Source of the DNA: Fontisubflavum oceani
GTDB lineage: Bacteria; Pseudomonadota; Alphaproteobacteria; Rhodobacterales; Rhodobacteraceae
Length of the DNA stretch: 64,000 bases
Assembly: GCF_030407165.1 (NCBI RefSeq)
Contig: NZ_CP129111.1
Location: 1,736,001-1,800,000 of the forward strand
Direction: 5' to 3'
The notes under the pieces are model-generated. The model saw only the letters and a list, made by a program, of their open reading frames with translations. It did not search any database and was not told the origin of the DNA. The position numbers and the translations under genes are program-made. Positions 16,925 to 25,450 of the stretch are shown piece after piece; positions within the stretch are counted from its first letter, which is position 1; each line of letters opens with the position of its first letter.

Positions 16925-17488
16925 CTATCGAAAAGCGATTTCTACCGTCGTGGCCGTATTAAGTATTGCCGGAAGGAAGAAGACTTTGAGTATGGCTGTT
17001 CCATTCCCATGCGCCACGCGCCATTCGTCGACGTATCCGTCATCCCCCCAGTCCTCGATCTGTTCCCTTGTCGGAGTGACGTTGGAAAACCTAAACCCTC
17101 GATCATCCGTGGCGGAGAGCGCGGCTGCGGCAACAGCCTCAGGCGGGATATTATACACAGTCAATTGGCAGGGGCCGAAGCGGTTATCATCTGCTGGCCA
17201 CAACTCGATATTGTGGTCGTATACGCGGTGCACGAAAAATGGCGTATATGGCGTATAGTTGTGACGGCGCAGGTCGGCCCGATCCGCGCTTTCTGCGGTC
17301 ATGGCGTGAATTGTGTCCGCAGCTCGGTTTTGGTTGGGTAGGTTCGCCAGGCAGGCACGATCAAAATCCGCAAACATCGCTTGCAATGCCATCAGTTGGT
17401 CTGCCGCAGAATACTGGCGGGGTATGTTGGCACAGGCGGACAGAGCCATCAGTGCGGTGCATGCAAAAGCTATCTTTAAAAAACGCAT
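16925..17488 (-). CDS. putative outer-membrane or periplasmic lipoprotein, function unknown
   Basis: The 187-residue protein begins MRFLKIAFACTALMALSAC, a signal peptide with a lipobox LSAC and the lipidated Cys at residue 19. The mature part contains a region rich in aromatic residues (RRHNYTPYTPFFVHRVYDHN) and two acidic stretches, with no domain I recognise. It lies alone between the atp terminator and the H-type lectin gene, transcribed opposite to both neighbours. Export and lipidation are inferred from the signal. Confidence 0.7.
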   Translation of the reverse strand: MRFLKIAFACTALMALSACANIPRQYSAADQLMALQAMFADFDRACLANLPNQNRAADTIHAMTAESADRADLRRHNYTPYTPFFVHRVYDHNIELWPADDNRFGPCQLTVYNIPPEAVAAAALSATDDRGFRFSNVTPTREQIEDWGDDGYVDEWRVAHGNGTAILKVFFLPAILNTATTVEIAFR

Positions 17489-17733
17489 AATCTTAGCCTC
17501 TTTCTTAAGCGTCGATCGGTTGAAAAACGGCGCCGCCCGCGCAGTTGCAGCAAGCGGGCGCCTTTTGCATGTCTGAAGGTGAATCAGGCCGAGTTCTATG
17601 AGGCAAAAGTGGTCATTGACATCGCCATGGTCCGAAACCGCTGAGGGGCCGCAACAACTCTGCCGATCTCGCGAGGTCTTCCTTCTGCCGTGCCGGGTGA
17701 TAAGCTGTGGCGATATTACGAGCGGCAGGCAAC

Positions 17734-18081
17734 ATGCGACGTCTTCACAGCCATACTATCGGGATCGACCAAGGCTCGGAGATCCTGTTTTCGGATTTCG
17801 AGAATGGCGGCATCATGTGGTCTGGCGACGGCCCTCGCGAGGTGCGCCTGGCCGTCACCTTTACTACCGCCTACAAGAGCGCGCCGACCGTTCAGGTCTC
17901 GATCGGCATGTGGGACACAGATGGGAAAACCAACCAGCGCGCCGATCTGAGCGCGGAGGATATCACCCCTTCGGGGTTTGACATCGTGTTCCGCACTTGG
18001 GGCGATAGCCGTATTGCGCGGGTCCGCGCCGACTGGATGGCGATCGGCGAGCTTCGCGATGATGATGAGTGGGAACTCTAA
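17734..18081 (+). CDS. H-type lectin domain protein
   Basis: From the ATG at 17734 the 115-residue protein matches the H-type lectin pattern: IDQGSEILFSDFENGGIMW, then VRLAVTFTTAYKSAPTVQVSI, LSAEDITPSGFDIVFRTWGD and a closing VRADWMAIGE. This six-stranded fold, known from snail agglutinin and discoidin, binds sugars. There is no signal peptide. A GTG nine codons earlier is possible, but ATG gives MRRLHSHTIGIDQG, which fits better. A small bulged hairpin with TTTT at about 17529-17564 lies upstream. Its ligand is unknown. Confidence 0.75.
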   Translation: MRRLHSHTIGIDQGSEILFSDFENGGIMWSGDGPREVRLAVTFTTAYKSAPTVQVSIGMWDTDGKTNQRADLSAEDITPSGFDIVFRTWGDSRIARVRADWMAIGELRDDDEWEL

Positions 18082-18152
18082 TAGTCGACGGCGAAGAACT
18101 GAAGACGCGAGGTTTTCGCACGGAAGTCTAGAGCATCCCGCGCTCCGCTCTC

Positions 18153-19181
18153 TCAGCGACCCCACATGCCTTTGGGATAAAGCCCCTCATAAATCGGCAC
18201 CAAAGTGTCGGTGTCGAAGAGGGAGGAGACACTTGTCCCGTTCCAGATATTCAGAATCGCCTGGGCAAACATCGGCGCGGTCGGAATTACCCGGATGTTC
18301 TTGCAGGCTTGGACCGGGGCGACCGCTTCGATCGTGTCGGTGATCACCAGGCTTTTCATCACCGATTTGGTGATCCGCTCCACCGCCGGGCCGCTCAGAA
18401 CCCCATGTGTGATATAGGAATGCACCTCGGTTGCACCGTGCTCCATCAACACCTCTGCGGCTTTGCAGAGCGTACCTGCCGTGTCGCAAATATCGTCAAC
18501 GATCAGGCATTTCTTCCCCTTCACATCGCCTATCACCGTCATCTCGGCGATCTCACCCGGCTTCTCGCGGCGTTTGTCGACGATGGAGAGCGGCGCGCCG
18601 ATCCGTTGCGCCAACTCACGGGCGCGGCCTACGCCGCCCACATCGGGCGAGACCACCATCACATCATCCACCTTGCCTTTGAACTGGTGTAGAATATCCA
18701 GCGCGAAGATTGGCGAGGCGTAGAGGTTGTCCACCGGGATGTCGAAGAAACCCTGAATCTGCGCAGCGTGCAAATCCATCGTCAACACCCGTTCGATCCC
18801 ACCTTCGGCGATCAAGTTCGAGACCAGCTTGGCCGAGATCGGCGTCCGCGCTTTGGTGCGACGATCCTGACGGGCATAACCGAAGTAAGGGATCACGGCG
18901 GTGATCCGCGCGGCGGAGGACCGGCGCAGCGCATCGGCCATGATCAAAAGCTCCATCAGGTTGTCATTCGCCGGTTTCGAGGTCGGCTGGATGATGAACA
19001 TGTCCTCGCCACGGACGTTCTCGTAGACCTCGACGAAAATCTCCTGATCGTTGAACCGTTCGACCCGTGCATCGACCAACCCGATCTGCATACCGCGATG
19101 CATCGACATCCGGCGGGCGATGGCCTCGGCCAGGCTGCGATTTGCGTTTCCAGAGATGATCTTGGGGTCGGTGGCAGGCAT
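18153..19181 (-). CDS. prs: ribose-phosphate pyrophosphokinase
   Basis: The 342-residue protein makes PRPP from ribose 5-phosphate and ATP, feeding purine, pyrimidine, histidine and NAD synthesis. Signatures are DALRRSSAARITAVIPYFGY, ARQDRRTKARTPISAKLV, TMDLHAAQIQGFFDIPVDNL and the PRPP-binding loop CLIVDDICDTAGT. The ATG at 19181 (MPATDPKIISGNANRSLA) is preferred over an in-frame start at 19235. Its length, about 25 residues above the common 315, comes from a longer insertion and C-terminus. It diverges from the isomerase gene at 19288. Confidence 0.96.
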   Translation of the reverse strand: MPATDPKIISGNANRSLAEAIARRMSMHRGMQIGLVDARVERFNDQEIFVEVYENVRGEDMFIIQPTSKPANDNLMELLIMADALRRSSAARITAVIPYFGYARQDRRTKARTPISAKLVSNLIAEGGIERVLTMDLHAAQIQGFFDIPVDNLYASPIFALDILHQFKGKVDDVMVVSPDVGGVGRARELAQRIGAPLSIVDKRREKPGEIAEMTVIGDVKGKKCLIVDDICDTAGTLCKAAEVLMEHGATEVHSYITHGVLSGPAVERITKSVMKSLVITDTIEAVAPVQACKNIRVIPTAPMFAQAILNIWNGTSVSSLFDTDTLVPIYEGLYPKGMWGR

Positions 19182-19287
19182 GTGAGCGATGTCCCTTGGT
19201 TCGGGCAGTTTCCCCGCCCTTTGATGCGTTGACACCCCCTAACATCGGTCTAGGCTCCGCGCAAAGCCTAAACCAGTGGAGAGACAA

Positions 19288-19887
19288 ATGGCCCATATCG
19301 ACTACTATTTCGCAACGATTTCGCCCTTCACCTACCTGTCCTCTGGCACCGTTGAGGAGATCGTCGCCAAACACGGGGCCACGATCACTTACAAACCGCT
19401 CGACATCATGGGTCTCTTCGCCCGCACTGGGGGCGTGCCGCCGAAAGACCGTCACCCGTCGCGGCAGGCGTACCGCCTTGAGGATATGGCGCGCCGGGCC
19501 AAGCGCTTGGGCCGTCCGCTGAACCCGCAACCGGCGTTTTGGCCGACCAACCCTGCGCCATCCTCCTATGCGCTGATCGCGGCGCAGAAGGCCGGCGGCG
19601 GCGATCTGGGCAAGTTGATGTCGGAACTCACCAGCGCGGTTTGGGCGGGCGAAAAGAACATCGCCGAAGATGACGTGATCCGCGCGGCCCTCTCCGCGGC
19701 AGGGTTCGATCCGGCGTTGGCCGATAGCGGCATGCTGGAAGGGGCGGAGGAATACGCCCGCAACCTGGAAGACGCGGTCACCAACAACGTCTTCGGCGCG
19801 CCGTTTTTTGTGGTCGACGGCACGGCCCATTTCTGGGGCCAGGACCGGCTTGAGGATATCGACCTCCATCTTGCCGGCGAACTGTGA
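19288..19887 (+). CDS. 2-hydroxychromene-2-carboxylate isomerase family protein (DsbA/kappa-GST fold)
   Basis: The ATG at 19288 follows GGAGAG. The 199-residue protein has IDYYFATISPFTYLSSGTVEEI, where the serine replaces the DsbA cysteine as in HCCA isomerase and kappa glutathione transferases, a helical insert, and the cis-Pro region FGAPFFVVDGTAHFWGQDRL. Family members isomerise chromene carboxylates with glutathione in naphthalene-type pathways, but no such pathway is nearby, so a general glutathione-dependent role is likelier. Its TGA overlaps the GTG of the hydrolase downstream. Confidence 0.85.
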   Translation: MAHIDYYFATISPFTYLSSGTVEEIVAKHGATITYKPLDIMGLFARTGGVPPKDRHPSRQAYRLEDMARRAKRLGRPLNPQPAFWPTNPAPSSYALIAAQKAGGGDLGKLMSELTSAVWAGEKNIAEDDVIRAALSAAGFDPALADSGMLEGAEEYARNLEDAVTNNVFGAPFFVVDGTAHFWGQDRLEDIDLHLAGEL

Positions 19888-20657
19888 CGCCGGGTCTTCG
19901 CACCTGGGGGCAGGAGGCGGAACCTGCCCTTCTGCTGCATTGCTCCTTGGCCCATTCCGGGGCTTGGGATGGTGTGGCCAAGGCACTTTCCGACATCCTG
20001 GCCATGACCGCCCCCGACCTGGTCGGTCATGGCCGGGGCCCGGATTGGGACCGGGAGCAAGACTTCCACGATCAGAATACCGATCTTGCCCAGAGCCTCC
20101 TGCCTGATCAGCCGTGCCATCTGATCGGTCATAGTTTTGGGGCCACGGTCGCTTTGCGCCTCGCCGAGAGGCTGCCGGACCGAGTGAAAACGTTGACGTT
20201 GATCGAGCCGGTGCTGTTTGCCGCGGCGTCGGAGGACCATAGGCGGAACATAAGCCCCTCGGCCAATGCCGAGCGTGCGGCGCTTCGGGAGGGCGGCGAT
20301 TTTGCCGAAGCCGCCCGCGCGTTTCTGGGCAATTGGGGCAATGGCACGCCCTATGACGCGCTTCCGCCCGCGCAGCAGTGCTATATGTCCGAGCGGATGC
20401 CGCTGATCGCGGCGAGCTATCCGGCCCTGCATGAGGATCGCGCTGGTTTGGTGCCCGGGTTGTCGCGGGTGACGATGCCCACGCTCCTTATGTCTGGCGG
20501 GGCCTCACCGCCGGTGGTGAGGGCCATCCTCGACCGTTTGGAAGACGGCATTGCCCAAACCCACCGGGCGGAAATCGCGGGGGCGGCGCATATGTTGCCG
20601 ATCACCCATCCAATGGAGGTGGCTGCCGACATCCGCGCCTTCATCGAAGCCGTCTAA
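19884..20657 (+). CDS. alpha/beta-fold hydrolase
   Basis: The 257-residue protein starts at GTG overlapping the previous stop (GTGA), indicating translational coupling. It has the nucleophile elbow GHSFGA near residue 82, an HG-equivalent oxyanion region (LLLHCSLAHSGAWDGVA), and a likely catalytic His in AGAAHMLPITHP close to the C-terminus. The substrate is unknown. It converges on the threonine aldolase gene, their stop codons overlapping at 20654-20657. Confidence 0.82.
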   Translation: MTPGLRTWGQEAEPALLLHCSLAHSGAWDGVAKALSDILAMTAPDLVGHGRGPDWDREQDFHDQNTDLAQSLLPDQPCHLIGHSFGATVALRLAERLPDRVKTLTLIEPVLFAAASEDHRRNISPSANAERAALREGGDFAEAARAFLGNWGNGTPYDALPPAQQCYMSERMPLIAASYPALHEDRAGLVPGLSRVTMPTLLMSGGASPPVVRAILDRLEDGIAQTHRAEIAGAAHMLPITHPMEVAADIRAFIEAV

Positions 20658-21709
20658 GCGCCTCGAAACAAATCCAAAAGCGCTTGGACTCTCTTTGAAC
20701 TGCAGGACCAATCGCACACCAAGCGGCAGCGGATCAGCGTGTCATCCGGCCCCTCAAGTGCGGTGTCCGCGCCAAAGAGATAGTATTCCGCACCGGCTGC
20801 CTTGGCGCGCCGATGCGCGGCGCGGGGCAGGTCGGCGAAGACGATGTTGGCCTCGGGTGGATGGGCGAGTTCCGCGCCCGGAACCTCCCGCAACCCCTGG
20901 GCCAACTCCGCAGAGGCGCGATTGGCGGCCTCGGCCAACCGCCGCCAGAGGCCGTCCTCGACATACGCCGCCATTTGCGCCGAGAGATACCGGTGTTTCG
21001 AGGACAGATGCCCGCCGCGCTTCCGGCGCAACTCGAACTCCCAAGCCTGGGCCGGATCGAAGAAAATCACCGCCTCCACCCCGGGGCAGCCATTCTTGGT
21101 GCCGCCAAAACTCACCGCATCGATGCCCGCTTTCCAGGTCATCTCCGCCGGGCTACAGCCAAGGGCCGCGCAGGCATTGGCAAACCGGGCCCCGTCGAGA
21201 TGGGTTGGCAATCCATAGGCCTTGGCCACATCCGTCAAGGCTTTGATCTCGCTGAGAGAATAGATGGTTCCGGCTTCGGTTGCCTGGGTCAAGGACACCG
21301 GTCCGCGCTGCGCCGAATGGACGTCCTCCTGCGCCGTTCCGGCGATGGCTTGCCGCAGGCTTTCGGGGCTCATCTTGCCATGCGCGCCGGGGACGAGGGA
21401 TAGTTTTGCTCCGTTTGAGAAAAACTCCGGCGCGCCGCATTCATCGACCGCGATATGGGCTTCCTCGTGGCAGTAGATCGCCTGCCAAGGCTTTGTCATC
21501 AGCGCCAGGGCCAGCGCGTTGGCCGCTGTTCCGGTGCCGACCAGATGCACCGAAGCCTCCGGGGCCTCGAACAGCGCGCCAACCGCCTCAACCGCACGCG
21601 CGGTGATCGAGTCATTGCCATAGGGCATCGCATAACCCTCATTGGCGGCGATCAGAGCGGCCATGATCTCCGGCGCGGCGGGTCCGGCATTGTCAGAAGC
21701 GAAATTCAT
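20654..21709 (-). CDS. low-specificity threonine aldolase / beta-eliminating lyase
   Basis: The 351-residue PLP enzyme starts at ATG 21709 (MNFASDNAGPAAPEIMAAL). It shows YGNDSITARAVEAVGALFE, the HEEAHIAVDECGAPEFF segment, GLPTHLDGARFANA and the PLP lysine in SFGGTKNG near residue 203. These are hallmarks of L-threonine aldolase, which splits threonine to glycine and acetaldehyde. Its ATG overlaps the stop of the upstream YcgN-family gene (ATGA), so it is the last gene of a ribF-ycgN-aldolase operon. Confidence 0.9.
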   Translation of the reverse strand: MNFASDNAGPAAPEIMAALIAANEGYAMPYGNDSITARAVEAVGALFEAPEASVHLVGTGTAANALALALMTKPWQAIYCHEEAHIAVDECGAPEFFSNGAKLSLVPGAHGKMSPESLRQAIAGTAQEDVHSAQRGPVSLTQATEAGTIYSLSEIKALTDVAKAYGLPTHLDGARFANACAALGCSPAEMTWKAGIDAVSFGGTKNGCPGVEAVIFFDPAQAWEFELRRKRGGHLSSKHRYLSAQMAAYVEDGLWRRLAEAANRASAELAQGLREVPGAELAHPPEANIVFADLPRAAHRRAKAAGAEYYLFGADTALEGPDDTLIRCRLVCDWSCSSKRVQALLDLFRGA

Positions 21710-22152
21710 GCGCCTGGCTCCTCGATGATATACTCTTCCCACTCGTCTTCGGGGATTTCGAATTCCGGCACCGTGAGCCCGCGCATCGAGACGCCCGCCT
21801 CATGCACGGTCTCGGGACTGCCAGAGATCAGATGATGCCACCAAAACAACGGTTTACCCTCGTGCAGCAAGCGATAGGCGCAGGTCTCGGGCATGAAATA
21901 GGCCACATCGCCCATGGTCTCCGGCGTCAGTTGGATGCATTCCGGCACCAAGGTTTTGCGGATCCCGTATTGGCCGCAGCGGCATGTGGAATCGTCCAGC
22001 AATCGGCATGCCACCCGGGTCAGCGCGACCTCGCCCGTATCTTCGTCTTCAAGTTTATTCAGGCAGCATTTCCCGCAGCCGTCGCAAAGCGCCTCCCACT
22101 CTTCGGAGGTCATCTTGCGCATCGGCACCCGCTCCCAGAATCGCTCTCTCAT
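21706..22152 (-). CDS. YcgN-family cysteine-cluster protein (UPF0260)
   Basis: The 148-residue protein has CDGCGKCCLNKLEDEDTGEV near the N-terminus and further conserved cysteines (RVACRLLDDSTCRCGQY, VPECIQLTP, MPETCAYRLL), the UPF0260 pattern. These probably bind a metal or iron-sulfur cluster. The molecular role is unknown. It overlaps by four bases with ribF upstream and with the aldolase gene downstream. Confidence 0.88.
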   Translation of the reverse strand: MRERFWERVPMRKMTSEEWEALCDGCGKCCLNKLEDEDTGEVALTRVACRLLDDSTCRCGQYGIRKTLVPECIQLTPETMGDVAYFMPETCAYRLLHEGKPLFWWHHLISGSPETVHEAGVSMRGLTVPEFEIPEDEWEEYIIEEPGA

Positions 22153-23075
22153 AGGGCGGCCAAAATGGCGCGGGCTTGGGCGCTGTCGGCATCCATTTGG
22201 GTGATCAACTTGGCAATTCCGTCGAATTTCACCTCGGGGCGGAGATAGTCGATCAGCCCAACCGACAGATCAGCGCCATAGAGATCGCCAGTGAAATCAA
22301 AGAGATAGGTCTCCAAGTTCGGCTCTTGCCCGCCAAACATCGGGCGTACGCCAAGCGAGGCGACGCCGTGATAGGTGCCCTGATGCGCCCCGGTTAGCAC
22401 ATCGACCAGCACCGCATAGACGCCCAGCTTTGGCACATGCAGATTGGCGAGCGACATGTTCGCCGTGGGGTAGCCCAATTCGCGGCCCCGTTTCTCGCCA
22501 TGCAGAACCGGGCCTTCGATCCGGTGCCAATGGCCCAGCATCGCGGCGGCATCGCGCGGGCGCCCTTCGCTCAGTGCATTGCGGATATTGGTGGAGGAGA
22601 CCGCGCCGAGATCGCCTTGCATGATCTCCGCAATGGTCACCTCGAACCCGTATCGTGCGCCGAAATCCTGCAATGACTGGGTCGTTCCCTTGCGCCCTCT
22701 GCCAAAACAGAAATCCGCACCCACTACCACATGCGCCAGGCCCAAGCCCTCGGCCAGCACATCGCGGGCAAACTCTTCCGCCTCCAAGCCCGACAGCGCA
22801 TGGTTGAACGCCAGTTCATAGAGAAGGTCGACGCCTAGCTTTTCCAGCCGATGCGCGCGGGCTTCGGCATTCATCAGGCGGAAGGAGGGGCCGTCGTTTG
22901 CGAAGAACTCGCGCGGATGTGGCTCAAAGGTCAGGATGCCCAGAGGGGCGTCATGCGCGCGCGCGATGTCGATCACATGCTGATGGCCCAGATGCACACC
23001 GTCGAAATTGCCGATGGCGACGCTGGCACCCCGATCTTCGGCAGAGACATATTGATAATCGCGCACAGTCCGCAT
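22149..23075 (-). CDS. ribF: bifunctional riboflavin kinase / FAD synthetase
   Basis: The 308-residue protein converts riboflavin to FMN and FAD. The adenylyltransferase half has NFDGVHLGH at residues 23-31 and VVVGADFCFGRGRKG, with SSTNIRNAL near 165. The kinase half begins HGEKRGRELGYPTANM and contains GVASLGVRPMFGGQEPNLETYLFDF. The ATG at 23075 (MRTVRDYQYVSAEDRG) is chosen over one 12 codons upstream because the extension is unlike the family. First gene of the ribF-ycgN-aldolase operon. Confidence 0.95.
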   Translation of the reverse strand: MRTVRDYQYVSAEDRGASVAIGNFDGVHLGHQHVIDIARAHDAPLGILTFEPHPREFFANDGPSFRLMNAEARAHRLEKLGVDLLYELAFNHALSGLEAEEFARDVLAEGLGLAHVVVGADFCFGRGRKGTTQSLQDFGARYGFEVTIAEIMQGDLGAVSSTNIRNALSEGRPRDAAAMLGHWHRIEGPVLHGEKRGRELGYPTANMSLANLHVPKLGVYAVLVDVLTGAHQGTYHGVASLGVRPMFGGQEPNLETYLFDFTGDLYGADLSVGLIDYLRPEVKFDGIAKLITQMDADSAQARAILAAL

Positions 23076-23177
23076 GGGGACCGGATTAGCCGGGCCGCGC
23101 GGGAAGGGCAAGCCGGGCTGGTTAACCAGAAATGAATTACAAAAAACGCCGGATCGCCGGATTTTTGTAACCTATCC

Positions 23178-23621
23178 TCAGTCGAATTTCCGCGAGGGGG
23201 CCAGCACCACGGCCTCGCCTTTCAGCACCACCCGGCCATCGACGGCGCAATGGGTGTCCATCGTCACCCGGCGCTTGCCGAAATCGATATCGGTGACCTG
23301 CACCTCGGCGCGGACCATATCGCCGGGACGGACGGGGGCCATGAACTTCAAGCTCTGACCAAGATAGACGGTGCCATGGCCGGGCAATTGCTCGCCAATC
23401 ACCGCCGAGATCAGACCCGCAGTCAGCATCCCGTGCGCAATCCGTCCTTCGAAGATCGTATCTTGGGCGTAGTCATCATCCAGATGCACGGGATTATGAT
23501 CGGTGGAGACTTCGGCAAACAGCTCGATATCGCGATCCGTCACCTGTTTCGTCAGATGCCGGGTCATCCCGATCTCGATATCTTCTATACAAATCGTTCC
23601 GCGTGGCATGTTGTCGAGCAT
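23178..23621 (-). CDS. MaoC-family (R)-hydratase / hotdog protein
   Basis: The protein (147 residues from ATG 23621; starts at 23642 and 23660 are also open) has the hotdog hydratase motif FAEVSTDHNPVHLDDDYA followed by FEGRIAHGMLTAGLIS, typical of MaoC-like enoyl-CoA hydratases. These hydrate trans-2-enoyl-CoA in fatty acid or polyhydroxyalkanoate routes. I prefer the start giving MLDNMPRGTICIEDIEIGMT from family resemblance. It is monocistronic, between ribF and the HAD gene. Confidence 0.85.
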   Translation of the reverse strand: MLDNMPRGTICIEDIEIGMTRHLTKQVTDRDIELFAEVSTDHNPVHLDDDYAQDTIFEGRIAHGMLTAGLISAVIGEQLPGHGTVYLGQSLKFMAPVRPGDMVRAEVQVTDIDFGKRRVTMDTHCAVDGRVVLKGEAVVLAPSRKFD

Positions 23622-23736
23622 GGCGTCATTCCCATCTTCCATGCGGGGTGCATAGCGCAAAGATCAGAATGCTGCAATGCAGAAGTAACAAAATGCCAAG
23701 ATAACCGCTATCTTTCGCAACTATCTTGCGTGCAGA

Positions 23737-24608
23737 TCAGCGGAGATAACCAATGGAATAGGTGCTGCCAATCTGCGCCTCGGCCAAGAAAGCCTCAAGT
23801 TTCTCGGGGTTGGCTGGCGATCCGTGCCGGTTTCCACCCGCGCCAACCCGCCGGTGATGAACAGCGTGTCGATATTCTCCCCCATCCCGCCAAGGATGTC
23901 GGTGCGGATGCCATCGCCGATCGCCAGGATGCGTTCATCGGGAGTGGCTTTGCCGATCTGTTCCAACCGGCGACGCGCGAGGTCGTAAATCGGCGGATGC
24001 GGTTTGCCGAAATAGAGGCTCTCGCCGCCCATCTCGGTATAAAGCTGCGCCAAGGCGCCGGCGCACCATTCACGGGTCTCGCCGCGATCCACAACGATGT
24101 CGGGATTGGCGCAGAGCAGTTTCAGCCCTTTGGTCTTGGCATAGAGGAAATCGGGCCGGTTCACGTCGGGGTCGGCCTGGGCGTCAAACGGACCGGTGCA
24201 GACGATCCCCTCGGCCTCGGCCAGCGGGACTTGCGTGATATTCACCGCGTTTTCGATCAACTCCATCGGTGCGAAAAACGTCTGATCGCGGTCTTCGCCA
24301 ATGAAATAGACCTTTTCGCCCACGGCACCGCGCCACATCGCGGCGCGCGCACTGTCGCCGGAGGTGGCAATCACGTCCCAGGCGTCCCGGGGCACGCCCA
24401 GCTTTGCGACCTGTTTTTCCACCCCGGCGCGCGGGCGCGGCGCGTTGGTCAGCAGCACGACGGTGCCACCTTGGGCGCGATAGGCCTGCAGCGCGGCGAC
24501 GGCGGCGGGGAAGGCCTGGATGCCGTCATGGACACAGCCCCAGAGATCGCAAAACAGCGCATCATAGCGGGGGGAAATCTCGGAAAGCTGATCGATAATC
24601 TGCGTCAT
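23737..24608 (-). CDS. HAD-superfamily hydrolase, subfamily IIA (TIGR01459-like), C-terminus shifted by an apparent deletion
   Basis: The protein has HAD motif I YDALFCDLWGCVHDG (the D-L-W-G variant of this subfamily), motif II VLLTNAPRPR, a NagD-type cap, GKPHPPIYDLARRRLEQIGK and motif IV GDGIRTDILGG. After GGLARVETGTDRQP the written frame becomes Arg-rich and stops at 23721. The other frame continues NPEKLEAFLAEAQIGSTYSI and ends at TGA 23739-23737. One base is missing beside the G run and TT at 23806-23811. Repaired length is about 290 residues. The substrate is probably a sugar phosphate or nucleotide, unproven. Confidence 0.88.
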
Positions 24609-24688
24609 GGGGGCCTCTTGCGCGGGTTGGCCCTCCTTAGGATGGATTGTCGAACGGGGCCAGCCCCACCCATTGCCATACGACGAGA

Positions 24689-24710
24689 GATGTTTTCATA
24701 TGAAAACATC
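24689..24710. promoter_or_regulatory. 22-bp perfect palindrome, candidate operator
   Basis: The half-site GATGTTTTCAT is followed immediately by its exact reverse complement ATGAAAACATC, with no spacer. It lies in the 175-base gap between the divergent HAD gene (start 24608) and the membrane methyltransferase gene (start 24784), so it could control either. It also satisfies TGT-N12-ACA, the pattern bound by PpsR/CrtJ, but no photosynthesis gene is present here. Chance symmetry of this length is very unlikely. Confidence 0.7.
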
Positions 24711-24783
24711 CAGAAGACTGTTGCGCCCCTGTCATGTGGGTTTGCGACGGTGGCGGCCAATGTGAGATTGGGGAGCTGAGACC

Positions 24784-25383
24784 ATGTATCTGGTGGAGTT
24801 TGGAGCCTTGGTTGTGGCGGCACTGGCCGGGGTGGTGCTGTGCTTGTTGTTGCTGCGCAATCTGGTCCGACCGGAGATTGGGTTCTGGCCCGCCGCGAGT
24901 GATCGGCAGAAGACCCTTGCGCTGGTGCTCTTCCGGGTGTTTTGCGCGGCCATGGTGGTGGAGGCGGGGCTGATGCTTTGGCTGCATGGGTTTGGCAACT
25001 GGTCGCGCTATGCCATTGGCGTGCCGATTATGGTCGGTGCCTATGCCATGTCGCTCTGGGCCTACAAACATCTGGGCAAAGAAAACACCTATTTCGCGAC
25101 GGGGGGGTTGGTGACCGGCGGGGTCTATGCGTATTCGCGGAACCCTGGCTATGTCGCGTCGTTGGCGGCGGCGCTTGGGCTGGCGGTGGTTGCCGGGTCT
25201 TGGAGCGTGTTGGCCTTGGCGGGTGGTTTGTTCTTGATCTATTTTCTCTTCGCGCTGAACGAAGAGCGATGGCTGCGGCAAGGCTATGGCCACGCCTTTA
25301 TCGAATATATGCGACAGACGCCGCGTTTTTTGGATTTGCGGAGCTTGGAGCGGGCCCGAGAAGAGCTCTTGGCGCGCCTCTGA
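24784..25383 (+). CDS. integral-membrane methyltransferase of the isoprenylcysteine carboxyl methyltransferase (ICMT/PEMT-like) family
   Basis: The 199-residue protein has about five membrane segments (near residues 4-24, 42-64, 72-92, 117-135 and 138-158). It carries the family's C-terminal SAM-binding signature VYAYSRNPGYVASL and NEERWLRQGYGHAFIEYMRQTPRF. Bacterial relatives methylate lipids or unknown membrane substrates; there is no prenylated protein context here. It stands alone behind the 22-bp palindrome and converges on the cpdB-type gene. Confidence 0.8.
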   Translation: MYLVEFGALVVAALAGVVLCLLLLRNLVRPEIGFWPAASDRQKTLALVLFRVFCAAMVVEAGLMLWLHGFGNWSRYAIGVPIMVGAYAMSLWAYKHLGKENTYFATGGLVTGGVYAYSRNPGYVASLAAALGLAVVAGSWSVLALAGGLFLIYFLFALNEERWLRQGYGHAFIEYMRQTPRFLDLRSLERAREELLARL

Positions 25384-25416
25384 GCGACGTCGTCACCGGA
25401 GGCGCGGGTGGTCAGA

Positions 25417-25440
25417 CGGCGGCCCATTGCTGAGCCGCCG
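25417..25440. terminator. GC-rich hairpin between convergent genes
   Basis: CGGCGGC at 25417-25423 pairs with GCCGCCG at 25434-25440 across a 10-base loop, midway between the convergent methyltransferase (stop 25383) and nucleotidase (stop 25451) genes. No U-tract follows on either strand, so it is at best a weak or factor-assisted bidirectional terminator. Confidence 0.4.
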
Positions 25441-25450
25441 CCCCGACTGA

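Noticed and set aside
17529..17564. Bulged GC hairpin with TTTT before the lectin gene
   Set aside because: The stem needs a 3-base bulge and there is no gene just upstream on the plus strand to terminate; left as uncertain.
24689..24710. PpsR/CrtJ site assignment for the palindrome
   Set aside because: TGT-N12-ACA is met, but no photosynthesis or bilin gene is nearby, and the symmetry alone does not identify the protein.
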